From: JAFNAG01 sp041501225
GTDB lineage: Bacteria; Acidobacteriota; UBA6911
Assembly (NCBI GenBank): GCA_041501225.1
Contig: JBGQNR010000001.1
Coordinates: 1-64,000 of the forward strand
Direction: 5' to 3'
DNA length: 64,000 bases
Of this stretch, positions 16,076 to 26,100 are shown piece after piece; positions within the stretch are counted from its first letter, which is position 1, and every line of letters starts with the position of its first letter. The translations under genes were made by a program, and so were the position numbers. The notes under the pieces were generated by a model. That model was not told where the DNA came from and ran no database searches. It was given only the letters and a program-made list of their open reading frames with translations.

Positions 16076-16906
16076 CTATTCCCCTCCGGCCACGGCTCGC
16101 GCCACGGTGAGCACGCAGACCCTCATAGCTCCCGCTTCCAGCAGGGCTTCAGATGCGCTTGCCACCGTCGAGCCGGTCGTCATCACGTCATCGATCAGCA
16201 GGATGCGCCGCCCTTGCACAGCAGCGGGTCTGGCGCAGCTGAAGGCATGGCGCACATTATGGCTGCGTTCCGTATCGCTCAGACCTACCTGTGGGAGCGT
16301 CGCGCGCACTCTTGCCAAAGTACGATCATAGAACGGCAAGCCCAGTAGATTTCCCAACGCCTTCCCCAGAAGGGCTGCCTGATTATAGCCGCGCTCCCGC
16401 TTGCGTTTGGGGTGCAGCGGCACGGGAACGATGAAATCAATCTCCTGCGATGACCACGATTCCAGGAAGGTCGACGCCAACAGAGGCGCAAGCAGTCCGG
16501 CCAGGTCCTGACGGCCATCGAACTTGAGGGCCAGAATGATGCGACTCAGTTCAGAACTGTAGCAGCCGAAGGCGCGGGCGCCGGAAAAAGGTGGCAGGTG
16601 CATCGTGCATTTGCCGCACAGATGGGGGGATTCCTGTTCAAAACTCCGGTAAGGCAGCCCACACGAAGGACAGCAAGATCCGGTTATGCGCAGCTGGATG
16701 GTCTTCTGCCAGCACTTTGGACAGATGCTCCGGTCCTGCAAGCGGGAGGTGGGAGTGGAGCATATAATGCAAGATTCAGGAAAGAGGAGATTGAGAAGGC
16801 TATCGGCGATGCGCCGGATCGTGGATGGTGGCAAGTCCCGGCTCGTCGCCAGCAGGAATCTTGGAACGACCATGGAAGGGGGGATATTCCGCCTTTTCAG
16901 ATTCAC
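16076..16906 (-). CDS. comF: ComF family phosphoribosyltransferase-like protein
   Basis: A 276-residue ComF/GntX-type protein. Cys pairs form a zinc finger region (CIICSTP, CPKCW, CCPSCGLPYR, CGKC) followed by a type I phosphoribosyltransferase fold. The PRPP-binding loop reads ILLIDDVMTTGSTV. ComF proteins participate in DNA uptake or in DNA processing during natural transformation in some bacteria. The biochemical reaction is not established. The GTG start is uncertain, with an in-frame ATG at 16873 as an alternative. Confidence 0.9.
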   Translation of the reverse strand: MNLKRRNIPPSMVVPRFLLATSRDLPPSTIRRIADSLLNLLFPESCIICSTPTSRLQDRSICPKCWQKTIQLRITGSCCPSCGLPYRSFEQESPHLCGKCTMHLPPFSGARAFGCYSSELSRIILALKFDGRQDLAGLLAPLLASTFLESWSSQEIDFIVPVPLHPKRKRERGYNQAALLGKALGNLLGLPFYDRTLARVRATLPQVGLSDTERSHNVRHAFSCARPAAVQGRRILLIDDVMTTGSTVASASEALLEAGAMRVCVLTVARAVAGGE

Positions 16907-16970
16907 AGCAGCCTTGCCGAAAGCAGCCCCTGGAAAGGCGGCAGGTCCCCGTTTTCAGCACGATTCAGGG

Positions 16971-17327
16971 TTAATCCTTCAGCAAGCCCTTTTCCTGCAA
17001 TCCCTGACACCGAAGGCAATATAGAGCCCAGGGCACAGCCTCCAGTCGTTTCGCCTGGATTGGCTCGTCGCAGTGCACGCAGACACCATACGATTTGTCT
17101 TCAACGCGTTCGAGGGCTTCGTTAATCATCTGCAGAGTGGCACGATCCCCGGAGCTTTTGCCGAACATGAATTCTTTCGTGTATGACTCCACCGCCATAT
17201 CGGCCACATCCTGTATGGCGGACTCCTTCTCGCGCCCGTAGCCTTCCGTACGCATGACCATGTTGGTGAGAGAGAGCCTTTTTTGCATCAGCTTGCCCTT
17301 GACTTGTGCCAACTTCTTGTCGTCCAT
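16971..17327 (-). CDS. DksA/TraR-type C4 zinc-finger protein
   Basis: About 118 residues. An N-terminal coiled-coil (DKKLAQVKGKLMQKR), acidic middle (IQDVADMAVESYTKEF), and C-terminal C4 zinc finger (CVHCDEPI...YCLRCQ) place it in the DksA/TraR family of RNA-polymerase secondary-channel binders. DksA acts with ppGpp at rRNA promoters, but whether this paralogue has the catalytic Asp tip is not certain from sequence alone. I start at the ATG at 17327, which has GGGAG/AGGGG upstream. A GTG at 17348 directly abuts the rlmH stop. Confidence 0.85.
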   Translation of the reverse strand: MDDKKLAQVKGKLMQKRLSLTNMVMRTEGYGREKESAIQDVADMAVESYTKEFMFGKSSGDRATLQMINEALERVEDKSYGVCVHCDEPIQAKRLEAVPWALYCLRCQGLQEKGLLKD

Positions 17328-17348
17328 CCCCTGTTTTCTCCCACTCAC

Positions 17349-17819
17349 CTACTTATGATACGGAATGTTGCGCAGAATACTCAGCGCTCGATAAATTTGT
17401 TCCAGTAGCAGCACGCGGGCCATTTCATGGGTCCAGGTCATTTTCCCAAGGGACAGTCTGAAATGGGCCTGCTCTGCCACGGCACCGTCGATCCCTTCGG
17501 GTCCGCCCAGAATGAAGGCAAGCTCCCGGGTCCCCTGAACCTGCGCGGCTTCGAACCAGCGGGCAAATTCACGGGAACTGAACTGAGTACCACGCTCGTC
17601 AAGCACAACCTTGCGGCAGTCAGAGGGCAGGACTCGCATAATTTCCGCCCCCTCTGCGGCCAAAAGAGCGGCACCCCTCAAACTCCGTCGTTTGGAGAGA
17701 TCGGTCACCTCGACAATTTCAATCGGTGTCAGGTGACTCAACCGGGCGAGATAATCCGCTGCCAGAGATCTTATCGGCGCCTTCTGGGTTTTACCCACCC
17801 AACATACCTTGATGCGCAT
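17349..17819 (-). CDS. rlmH: 23S rRNA (pseudouridine1915-N3)-methyltransferase
   Basis: A 156-residue SPOUT methyltransferase. The knot region FILGGPEGIDGAV, the KVVLDERGTQFSSREFA segment, and the C-terminal LSLGKMTWTHEMARVLLLEQIYRA motif ending in YHK are diagnostic. It methylates pseudouridine 1915 in helix 69 of 23S rRNA. The DksA-like gene follows immediately. Confidence 0.97.
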   Translation of the reverse strand: MRIKVCWVGKTQKAPIRSLAADYLARLSHLTPIEIVEVTDLSKRRSLRGAALLAAEGAEIMRVLPSDCRKVVLDERGTQFSSREFARWFEAAQVQGTRELAFILGGPEGIDGAVAEQAHFRLSLGKMTWTHEMARVLLLEQIYRALSILRNIPYHK

Positions 17820-17997
17820 GGCCTCACAAGGCGGAAAATTTTACCGAAATCCTCTCGCCAATTCAACCTAAGGAGCGGAAGGGAAAAACTTCGCTGATCC
17901 GATCTTCCGATCCCGGCGTCAAAATGAAAACCGTGAGAGAGGATCGTCCCAAGTGGCATTTAAATAAGGATTATTCCTACATCTTTATCAATAATCG

Positions 17998-18399
17998 TTA
18001 CGATCTGCGTTTTCGCGTCCGCCGCGCAGGCGCGACCTCAGGCTCCGCCTGTTCAAGAAGCTTGGGTACTTCAAGAACCTTAGCATCCCGCCACAAGCGC
18101 TCGAGATCGTAGTAAGCGCGAGCCTTCCTGGAAAAAATGTGGATGACCAGATCGAGGTAGTCCATCAGGATCCACTCCGCATTATTGTACCCCTCGACGT
18201 GTGCGGGGCGCTGGCCGCCGGCAGCCAGCTTTTGTTGCACTTCGTCGGCGATCGCCTGGATCTGGCGCGTGGAGTCGCCCGAGCAAATCAGGAAATAGTC
18301 GGTGAACGTGGCCACAGATGTGATATCCAGGACCACGACGTCGATACCCTTCTTGTCTTCAACGGCCTTGACTGCAATTTTCAAAGCTTCGTTCATCAT
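17998..18399 (-). CDS. rsfS: Ribosomal silencing factor RsfS
   Basis: A 133-residue RsfS/Iojap protein that binds ribosomal protein L14 and blocks subunit joining under starvation. It contains DVVVLDITSVATFTDYFLIC, the GYNNAEWILMDYLDLVIHIF core and RAYYDLERLW. The basic C-terminal tail (RRTRKRRS) is lineage-specific. The start overlaps the nadD stop (ATGA), matching the widespread nadD-rsfS-rlmH order. Confidence 0.96.
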   Translation of the reverse strand: MMNEALKIAVKAVEDKKGIDVVVLDITSVATFTDYFLICSGDSTRQIQAIADEVQQKLAAGGQRPAHVEGYNNAEWILMDYLDLVIHIFSRKARAYYDLERLWRDAKVLEVPKLLEQAEPEVAPARRTRKRRS

Positions 18400-19109
18400 T
18401 CACCATATAGATGGAGTTTTGAAATATATTCATCCACGGGCGCCGGCACGAGGTGGCCGATGCTGCGGCCCATCGAGGCCAACCTGCGAATCTGCGACGC
18501 GGCGATATCAGGCGCTTCGGCATCCACCAGAAAAATGCGACATGCGGGTGCAGGCAATTCCGCAGCGAGCCTGTGCCGCAGCCTGTCTGAGGCCACTCCC
18601 CGGCAATCCACTACGCGGGCGAGAGCGGCCCGCGCCAGGACTGCGGAGAGATCCGGTGTGTTCACACCGGGACGCATTACGAATACAAAATTATACTCCT
18701 GGAGGAGCGCTTCGCTCCTGTGCCATCCTGACACCTCCAAGAGCGAATCGCCCCCGGCAATAAAATACAGGTCCTTGCCCGTTACGCCGTACTGCCGCTC
18801 CAGTTTTGCCAGGGTTTCCACAGAATAAGGGCTGGCGGGCGGCTCCAATTCAACCAGGGACGGAATGAAGCCGGGACAGCCGGAGGTCGCCAAGCATACC
18901 ATCGCATACCGGTGAGTCAAGGGGATCAAATCCTGAGCCGGTTTGTGGCGAGGCACGGAAGCCACGACGAAGAGGATCTGAGAAAAGCCGAAAATCTCGC
19001 GGCTGCACTGCGCGATATGGAGGTGTCCAAGGTGTACCGGATTGAAGCTCCCTCCCAGAACGCCCAGTCTGGTCGCGGTCAACTCGGATCTTTTTTCTTC
19101 AGAACTCAT
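18396..19109 (-). CDS. nadD: Nicotinate-nucleotide adenylyltransferase
   Basis: A 237-residue NAD-biosynthesis enzyme that adenylates nicotinate mononucleotide. It shows the nucleotidyltransferase motif GVLGGSFNPVHLGHLHIAQ (the GxFNPxHxGH core) and the C-terminal ISASxIR-like site, here IAASQIRR. It overlaps obgE and rsfS by four bases each, forming obgE-nadD-rsfS-rlmH. Confidence 0.95.
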   Translation of the reverse strand: MSSEEKRSELTATRLGVLGGSFNPVHLGHLHIAQCSREIFGFSQILFVVASVPRHKPAQDLIPLTHRYAMVCLATSGCPGFIPSLVELEPPASPYSVETLAKLERQYGVTGKDLYFIAGGDSLLEVSGWHRSEALLQEYNFVFVMRPGVNTPDLSAVLARAALARVVDCRGVASDRLRHRLAAELPAPACRIFLVDAEAPDIAASQIRRLASMGRSIGHLVPAPVDEYISKLHLYGE

Positions 19110-20110
19110 TCATCCACGCCTTGTAGGACCAGCTTCCCTAAAAGCCGGATCAATTCCGGGATCCCTTCCCCGGTCACGGAAGAAATGGACTGGAATGGAA
19201 TGTGCCGACGGGAACACATCGATCGCAGGCGTTTGAGATGGCGGGGGTCGGCGAGCGCATCGGCCTTCGAGGCCACGACTATTTGTTTTCGCGCCGCCAG
19301 ATCTTCATTGAACAGCATCAACTCCCGCATGATCGTCTTGTAGTCCGCGATCGGATCACGTTCCGGTTGGCTGACATCCACGAGATGAACCAGTACCTTG
19401 GTGCGCTCCACGTGTTTGAGAAACTGATCGCCCAGACCGTGTCCCTCGTGTGCGCCTTCGATCAGTCCCGGTATATCTGCGACCACGAAGGACCGAAAAT
19501 CATCGAAGGCGACCACCCCCAGATGGGGGACCAGAGTAGTAAAGGGGTAGTCTGCGATTTTGGGCCTCGCGGCGCTGATCCGCGAGATCAAAGTCGATTT
19601 TCCGGCATTTGGGAACCCGACCAGTCCGACATCGGCAATCAACTTCAGGTTGAGCGCCAATTCGAGAACTTCACCGGGACGTCCGGGTTCCGTGCGGCGC
19701 GGGGCCTGGTTGGTCGCGGTGGCAAACCGTGCGTTCCCTCTGCCGCCAATGCCGCCCTGAGCTACGAGCAGCCTTTCCCCCGGCACGGCAAAATCTTTGA
19801 GCAACAGATGCTCGGGTTCCTTGAACACTTGAGTGCCTGGCGGAACCTGGATCGCGATGTCCTCGCCATTCTTGCCATGGCGCCCCGACCCTTCACCATG
19901 CCGCCCCCGGCCCGCCTTGAATATCCTCTTGTACTGGAAATGCAGCAGCGTGTTGACGCGATCCGAGCACTCGAGATACACGTCGCCGCCTTTCCCGCCG
20001 TCGCCGCCGCTGGGCCCGCCGCGCGGCACGAACTTTTCGCGGCGGAATGCCATGCATCCATTGCCGCCGTCGCCCGCGTAAATCGTAATTTTGGCTCGAT
20101 CGATGAACAT
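19106..20110 (-). CDS. obgE: Ribosome-assembly GTPase ObgE/CgtA
   Basis: A 334-residue Obg GTPase with the Gly-rich N-terminal Obg fold (FIDRAKITIYAGDGGNGCMA, then GPSGGDGGKGGD), the G1 motif GFPNAGKSTL, G3 DIPGLIEGAHEG and an SKAD-type G4. It acts in 50S subunit maturation and stress control. The family start MFIDRAK fixes the N terminus at 20110. A longer in-frame extension to 20314 runs across the rpmA terminator and is rejected. It follows rplU-rpmA in the conserved order. Confidence 0.96.
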   Translation of the reverse strand: MFIDRAKITIYAGDGGNGCMAFRREKFVPRGGPSGGDGGKGGDVYLECSDRVNTLLHFQYKRIFKAGRGRHGEGSGRHGKNGEDIAIQVPPGTQVFKEPEHLLLKDFAVPGERLLVAQGGIGGRGNARFATATNQAPRRTEPGRPGEVLELALNLKLIADVGLVGFPNAGKSTLISRISAARPKIADYPFTTLVPHLGVVAFDDFRSFVVADIPGLIEGAHEGHGLGDQFLKHVERTKVLVHLVDVSQPERDPIADYKTIMRELMLFNEDLAARKQIVVASKADALADPRHLKRLRSMCSRRHIPFQSISSVTGEGIPELIRLLGKLVLQGVDE

Positions 20111-20150
20111 CATGAAACCTGATGGTAGCTCATCCGGCGCTCTGCCTGCC

Positions 20151-20181
20151 AAAAAACAAAAAGGACCCCGATAGGGGTCCT
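20151..20181 (-). terminator. Rho-independent terminator after rpmA
   Basis: On the minus strand an 8-base GC-rich stem (AGGACCCC and GGGGTCCT, loop of four) is followed by a T-rich run (positions 20161-20151). It separates rplU-rpmA from obgE, probably reducing read-through into the GTPase gene. Confidence 0.9.
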
Positions 20182-20219
20182 GCTTGCCTACGTCTGAGAA
20201 AACGATTCCGTTCGGATGG

Positions 20220-20477
20220 CTATGACACCGCCTCGATATGGACAAAACGCCCCAACCGTCCCCGGTCCTGAAATCTGATGATCCCGGAAACCTCTGCATA
20301 CAGGGTATCATCACGACCGATCCCGACGTTTTGGCCTGGTTTTAACTTCGATCCCCGTTGACGGACAATGATCGTCCCGCCCGTAACCATCTGGCCGGCG
20401 AAACGCTTCACGCCCAGCCGCGGAGACTGACTGTCACGCCCGTTTCTAGAACTGCCGACGCCCTTCTTATGTGCCAT
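20220..20477 (-). CDS. rpmA: 50S ribosomal protein L27
   Basis: An 85-residue L27, starting MAHKKGVGSSRNGRDS, with the KRFAGQMVTGGTIIVRQRG core. Its flexible N terminus reaches the peptidyl-transferase centre. It lies 20 bases downstream of rplU. Confidence 0.98.
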   Translation of the reverse strand: MAHKKGVGSSRNGRDSQSPRLGVKRFAGQMVTGGTIIVRQRGSKLKPGQNVGIGRDDTLYAEVSGIIRFQDRGRLGRFVHIEAVS

Positions 20478-20497
20478 GCTGCCCTCTGCGATCTATA

Positions 20498-20815
20498 CTA
20501 TTTCGCCGCCACGCTGATTTTGTCGATGTGCACCTTGGCAAATGCCTGCCTGTGCCCTCGGGTGCGGCGATATTGCTTTTTTGCCTTAAACTTGAAAACA
20601 ATAACCTTCTCCCCCAGCCCTTGTCCCTCAACGGTGCCGGTGACCGTCGCTCCCTCCACTATAGGCTTACCAATGAAGGTCTGCTCTCCCGTGCTGACCA
20701 ATAAAACGTCCTTGAACTCTACAGGACCTGATTCAACTCCGAGTTTCTCCAGGCGAACAACTTCGCCTTCGGCTACTCGATACTGCTTCCCGCCACTTCT
20801 GATAACTGCGTACAC
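20498..20815 (-). CDS. rplU: 50S ribosomal protein L21
   Basis: A 105-residue L21. The GTG at 20815 (VYAVIRSGGKQYRV) is chosen because AGGAGG lies eight bases upstream and family members start at this residue. Longer in-frame extensions upstream lack any support. The C-terminal region holds the KKQYRRTRGHRQ rRNA-binding segment. Confidence 0.97.
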   Translation of the reverse strand: MYAVIRSGGKQYRVAEGEVVRLEKLGVESGPVEFKDVLLVSTGEQTFIGKPIVEGATVTGTVEGQGLGEKVIVFKFKAKKQYRRTRGHRQAFAKVHIDKISVAAK

Positions 20816-20916
20816 GGCCGCGACCTCCTGTGAGAAAACGCGCATTATACTGTGGCGACGGCCCAAAAGGCAATAGAAAGAAAACTTACCTGGAATGATG
20901 GGCAAAGGCCGGATTC

Positions 20917-22386
20917 CTAGATCGTCGGGCTCTGGGTGACCTGGCTTGCCTTCGGCATCTTGCCGGCCGGGCCCTTGGGTTCGAATGGCAAGAGCGGAAA
21001 CTCCACCTGGAAATCTGCGCCTTGGTCGGGCTCGCTGGACACCTGGATTTTTCCGTTGTGGGATTCCACTACCCATTTTACCAGCGCCAGGCCAAGGCCC
21101 GAACCACCGCTGTGGCGGCTGCGCGCCGGGTCAGCCCGGAAAAGGCGATCGAATATGAACGGCAGGTCCTGCTTGGCGATTCCAATGCCTTCGTCGCGAA
21201 TGCTGATTCGTACTTTGCCGCCTTCATTGCTCATGGACACCTGGATCCTGCCCCCTTCCCTGGAGTATTTGATCGCATTGTCGAGCAGGTTGAGGACGGC
21301 ACGGCGCATCCACAGGTCATCCGCCTCCATCATGGCATCCGGGAGTTCACGAACTTCGATCTGGATGTTGCGCTCCATGGCCAGCAATTGCATCTGGTCC
21401 GCCAGATCGTCGATCAGCGGCTTCAGATTGATTGGACGTTTTACCAGCACCTGGGCGCCGGCCTCGGCTTCCGACAGTGTGAGGATATCGTTCACAATCC
21501 GCGTCAGGTGCCCGAGCTCTTCCAGGTTGCTGATCAGGACGGCACGGATATCTTCAGGAATGGAGTCGGACCGGAGCGCGATTTCACTCTCTCCCTGAAG
21601 AATAGCCAGCGGCGTACGCAATTCATGCGCTACATTGGCATTGAATTTCCGCATCTGGTCGAAAGACTGGCGCAAACGCGCCACCATGGAGTTAAACGCC
21701 TGCACCAGCCTCTGTACTTCCTGCTCCTTGCGGGGATTCTCAATCTGCGTGTTCAGTTTTTCCGAGGTGATCTGTTCGGCGGTCTTTGCCACTTCGTCGA
21801 AAGGCTTCAGAGCATGCACCGCTAGAAACCAGCCGACGCCGCCAGCCACAAGGAGGACGATGGGCACCGACCACAAATAGATGCGCATGTATTCGTCCAG
21901 GATCTCGGTCAGCTGATCCAGCGCCCGTCCGAGGTGCAGGACGACGAGTTGCCCATTCTCGGAAGGCATGATCCTGCTGATAAAACGGAATTTCCGGCCG
22001 TCGTAGGCATCGGCATCGCTGAATCCGGATTGATGATGCAAGACATCATCCAGGTCCTTTTCCTTCAGCATTTTCTGGACATACCAGCCGTACAATTCCT
22101 CGCGCATGACATTCCCCTGGAGATCAGTGATGACGAAGAAGGGGCGGATAGTGTCCAGAGCCATCGCGTCGGCGGGAGCCACGCTGGGGAGGAAATCGAA
22201 GCCATCCGGGGTGGGGCGGATGTTGCGAGAAAAGAAATTCGCCTGATCTTCCAGACTGCGCTCGAAACCCCGCTCCGCCCGGTAGGCGAACGTCTGGTAG
22301 CGCACCCAGCCGAAGAGTACGAAGAAAATCGATATGAAGAGGCCGTTCGTCAAGCTGAGCTTGAAGCGAAGAGTCCTTACATTCAC
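20917..22386 (-). CDS. Sensor histidine kinase, CusS-like
   Basis: A 489-residue membrane kinase. A membrane helix (about 13-28), a periplasmic sensor region (about 30-165), a second helix (about 170-193), a HAMP linker, the HisKA dimerisation helix with phospho-acceptor His254 (NVAHELRTPLA), and an HATPase_c domain with N box (LLDNAIKYS), G1 (IRDEGIGIA) and G2 (GGSGLGLALVKW) are visible. The overall organisation resembles CusS/heavy-metal sensor kinases, but the signal cannot be deduced. Its start overlaps the response-regulator stop by four bases. Confidence 0.93.
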   Translation of the reverse strand: MNVRTLRFKLSLTNGLFISIFFVLFGWVRYQTFAYRAERGFERSLEDQANFFSRNIRPTPDGFDFLPSVAPADAMALDTIRPFFVITDLQGNVMREELYGWYVQKMLKEKDLDDVLHHQSGFSDADAYDGRKFRFISRIMPSENGQLVVLHLGRALDQLTEILDEYMRIYLWSVPIVLLVAGGVGWFLAVHALKPFDEVAKTAEQITSEKLNTQIENPRKEQEVQRLVQAFNSMVARLRQSFDQMRKFNANVAHELRTPLAILQGESEIALRSDSIPEDIRAVLISNLEELGHLTRIVNDILTLSEAEAGAQVLVKRPINLKPLIDDLADQMQLLAMERNIQIEVRELPDAMMEADDLWMRRAVLNLLDNAIKYSREGGRIQVSMSNEGGKVRISIRDEGIGIAKQDLPFIFDRLFRADPARSRHSGGSGLGLALVKWVVESHNGKIQVSSEPDQGADFQVEFPLLPFEPKGPAGKMPKASQVTQSPTI

Positions 22387-23060
22387 GGGGTGGCACTCCG
22401 GAGGGTGTAGCCTACTCCACGAACGGTTTGAATGAGCTGTTGGTCAAAACCGCGATCCACCTTGTTACGCAGGTAATTGATGTAGACATCAACCACGTTG
22501 GTGAAATTATCGAAGCTCGAATCCCAGACATTCTCCACGATCATGTTCCGGGTTACGATCTCGTCCTTGTTGCGCAACAGGTATTCGAGCAGAGCAAACT
22601 CTTTGTTGGAAAGATCGATGGCTTTGCCGGCACGAGTCACCTTGCGCTTGAGCGGGTCCAACACCAGATCCGCAGCTCGCAGCTCGGCCGTCCCGAGGGT
22701 GGCGCCCCGCCGCAGTTGCACCTGGATGCGCGCCAACAACTCTGCAAAAGAGAATGGCTTGACAAGGTAGTCATCGCAGCCCAGGTTCAGACCCTGGACG
22801 CGATCTTCGACGGCCGTCTTTGCGGTGACCGCCAGAATGGGCAGCGTCGGTTTGCGCTTGCGCAGCAGCGGGATCAATTCCCAACCGGTGATTTTGGGCA
22901 ACATCAGATCCAAGAGAACCAAATCATAGTCGACGGCGCGGAACTTGTCGAAGCCCTCTTCGCCGTCGGCAGCCACATCCACTTCGAAGCCGGATTGCTC
23001 CAATCCCTTCTTCACGAAGTTGGCAACTTTACTTTCATCTTCAATGACTAGAATTCGCAT
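22383..23060 (-). CDS. OmpR-family response regulator
   Basis: A 225-residue regulator. The receiver domain carries the acidic pair ED (residues 7-8), phospho-acceptor Asp51 (LVLLDLMLP), the conserved T/A switch region (AVTAKTAVEDR) and Lys (YLVKPFSFAELLAR). The C-terminal winged-helix DNA-binding domain ends in IQTVRGVGYTLR. It is co-expressed with the downstream kinase. Targets are unknown, with envelope genes of the adjoining tam-like cluster one possibility by proximity only. Confidence 0.95.
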   Translation of the reverse strand: MRILVIEDESKVANFVKKGLEQSGFEVDVAADGEEGFDKFRAVDYDLVLLDLMLPKITGWELIPLLRKRKPTLPILAVTAKTAVEDRVQGLNLGCDDYLVKPFSFAELLARIQVQLRRGATLGTAELRAADLVLDPLKRKVTRAGKAIDLSNKEFALLEYLLRNKDEIVTRNMIVENVWDSSFDNFTNVVDVYINYLRNKVDRGFDQQLIQTVRGVGYTLRSATP

Positions 23061-23141
23061 AATGATTGCCTTTCTGCATCCAGCCGCTTACGCGGGCTGA
23101 TGCTACATTTTACTCGGCGAATTTGGAAAATGTAATAGCTT

Positions 23142-26100
23142 TCAGCGAATGCGCTTGCGGAACTTGAAGTCGATGCCGTATTGCCCGTCTTCATCCCGGG
23201 TCGCAACGATGGTGAGGTTTCTGTTCACATCATATTCGATGACGACGATCTGTTCCTTGTTTGAGGAGAGGTTGCGGGAAAATGTGACTTGCAGATCTGA
23301 GGCCAGGCGTTTGGAAATAGTGACCCGGCCGGCGGGATCATTTTCTGCACCGGCAAGGAAAGGATCCACCCGAAATGTGCTGAGGCCGAAAATGCGCTCC
23401 ACCCGTTTGCCGACCGCTCCGGTCATCTCTTCCGAGATAATGCTGGCTGCGCTCAGGCCCGTCATCTCCGCCTGGCGCCGCGGATTTTCGAGCCCTGTGT
23501 CCGTGGTGTCTCCTGCTTTCCCCATAATCAGCAGCGCGAGGATGTCGACTTGCGGCAATGGCGGGTCGGACGTCACGATCCAGCCGCTCGAATGCAGGTG
23601 TTCCAGAGGACTGTGAACGTCAAGGCGCACACGGTAGCTGCGTACGTCCGCCTCTGCCCGGATGTTCAACATGGGATTGATCCGGTTCCGGTCCAGAAAA
23701 TCTATGGTTCCATCTACGATGTCAAATCGGTTCCCGCGGAAGAAGATGGATCCATCGGTAGCGGTGACACGGCCGGTAACGAAGGGCTCAGCCACCGTGC
23801 CGCGCAGCACGAGCCTCAAGCCTGCATGTACGCGGGCGAGTTCGTTGTCGATATACAGGCCGTCGTCCCTGGAATGGACTGGAATGTTGAGGCTGATGTT
23901 GGCAAAGGGGGAATCAGAAACCTGGCCTCCTGCTCCACCTGAAGGCCCGCCGAGGATTTGTTCCAGCAAACTGAAATCGCGCAGGTACTCGGCATGCAGG
24001 ACGGATACATTTCCGCTGAGCGCCAGCGATTCCGAAGTGCCGTTCAAGTTCAGTTCGGCGTCGAAGGTGGAAACAAGATCCTTCGGATAGCGCAGGCGCG
24101 CCTTCTGGAGCGTTCCCTGAAGATTGATTTTGTTTACTTTGCCATTCTGGAGTCCGGCGGATCCATTGATTACGATCGAGCCTGCAGCCAGTTTCCCGGC
24201 AACTTTGTTGAGGATGATCGAATCGCGCGAAAAGATGATGTTGCCCTGCAGCTCGGAAAACTGATAGCCCACATCATCATAAGCGACCCGGGTGTTTTCA
24301 AGCGTAGCATTGCCGATCACCTCGGGTGTGTTCCTTGATCCCTTCACGTTGACGTTGAGTGTCGCGCTACCGGATATCCCCACCTTGGGAAAGTAGCTGA
24401 TGTGGTCCATGACCCCAAGATTGAGTTTACCGGTGACGCGCAGGTCCAGCTTGCCATCCGATTCGAATGGAATGACACCGTGCTGGTCAAATGCCAGATT
24501 GCTGCCTTCCCCGACCAGGACCGCCCTCTCGATAATCACCTTGTCGGCATCGCCGCTGAAGCGTATCTCCCCATCATTGCGGAACTCATGCTTATTGATG
24601 GTGAAGCTGGCGCCGCTCATTTTCCCTTCGCTATAGGTCAGTTTGGCATGGTCGGCGAAAGGGCCTTCGATCAGGAGGCTGCCGTACAACTTGGTGGTCA
24701 AGCCGGAAAAAAGTTCCGGGGTGTTGCCGGCGATGATTTTTTTGATGTCCCAATCGCTGAACTTGAGCATCGCGGTGCCGGGGTAGCCGGGTTCTACCTT
24801 GATCCTGGCGTCACCCTGAAACGCGCCCAGGTCGGAGCGGAAGTCGATCTTCGCAACTGTGAAGACCTGTCCGTGCAGATCCAGGCTGGCGGTCCCATTC
24901 CCAAGGTCCAGTCCCGCATAACGCAGGCCCTCGACCGCGATGCTACCCTTCACCTCGGGCTGGTCCGGGGTCCCGGAGATTTCGCCCGTTGCAGTCACTC
25001 GGCCTTCAAGCGGCAGAGCCTTTGCCTTTACTCCCGGAATCTCCGCCAACGGCAGTTCCTTCAAGCTGGCACTCAGGTTCATCTGCCGAGTATCCAGATC
25101 AATACTGCCCATCGCACGGACTATGGCCGATCCGCTTTTGATTTGGCCCTCCGTAATGCTGAAAATCTTGTCCTTGATTTGGACGGCAGCGTTCAAGGCA
25201 TCAAAGGGCTGCTCACCCAGACTGCCTGAGTTCACCTCGAGCCGGCCCTCGCCTTGCAGAGAACCCTGCTGATAGGACACCCGAAGGTGCGGGCTGTTCA
25301 GGACCCCCGTGACCTGCCCTTTGAGATCAGCGCCGAATTCACCAAGCGATGCGAGAGAAATCCTGCTGAGCGTACCTTCGAAGAACATGTCGGGATTGGC
25401 ATCCTCTTTCGCCGTCTCAATCCAGAATTCGCCCCTGGCCGCCTGCTCCGCTTTCTGCAGCCTCATCGAGTGCAGTTCGAGCCGCGAGCCGTTCCAGAAT
25501 GCCGTGCCGCTCAGGCTGTCGATGTCATAGTTGCGCCACCGCCCTTTCTCCACCGAAGCCAGCCCACGGTAATCCACACCGTCCGGAAGTCGCAGATAAA
25601 ACTCACCGTCGAGGTGGTAACGGCCGCTGATCGCCTCCCAGTCCGGCCGTCGGGTGAACAGATCCCGCAGCGAGGCAGAGAAGCCGCGCAGCATGCGGAA
25701 GAGCTCAGCCGGCCGATTGGTATCGACTTTGACCTTGTGGCGCACCGGATCCAGCCCCACAACTTCTACAGCGGTGCCGGGTGACGACAAGCTGGCCTTT
25801 TTCACATACCAGGCGTCCTTGCGGTAGTAGAAGTCGGTGCTTCCCTGAAGAGCCGTTTTGTTCTCTGCTCCGGGTAGCGCATCGGGTATGCCATACAGAT
25901 AGACGGATCCTTCCGCGGAGAAGTCGTCCTTCCCCTGGCGCCATTCAAGCACGACATCTGCATCGACGGTGTTTTCCAAAGCCAAATAGCTTAGATCGAT
26001 GAGCCCGGAACCGTCGCGGATCATGACACTCCGGGCGGCCACTTTGATATGATTGGGCGGCTGATTTGAAGATTTGAGTTGAACCTCCCCTTCGAGCTGG

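Noticed and set aside
19106..20314. Extended ObgE with 68 extra N-terminal residues
   Set aside because: The extension runs through the rpmA terminator and lacks family similarity; the Obg fold starts at MFIDRAK.
20498..21076. L21 extended to 192 residues
   Set aside because: Only the last 105 residues match L21, and the GTG at 20815 has an ideal AGGAGG site.
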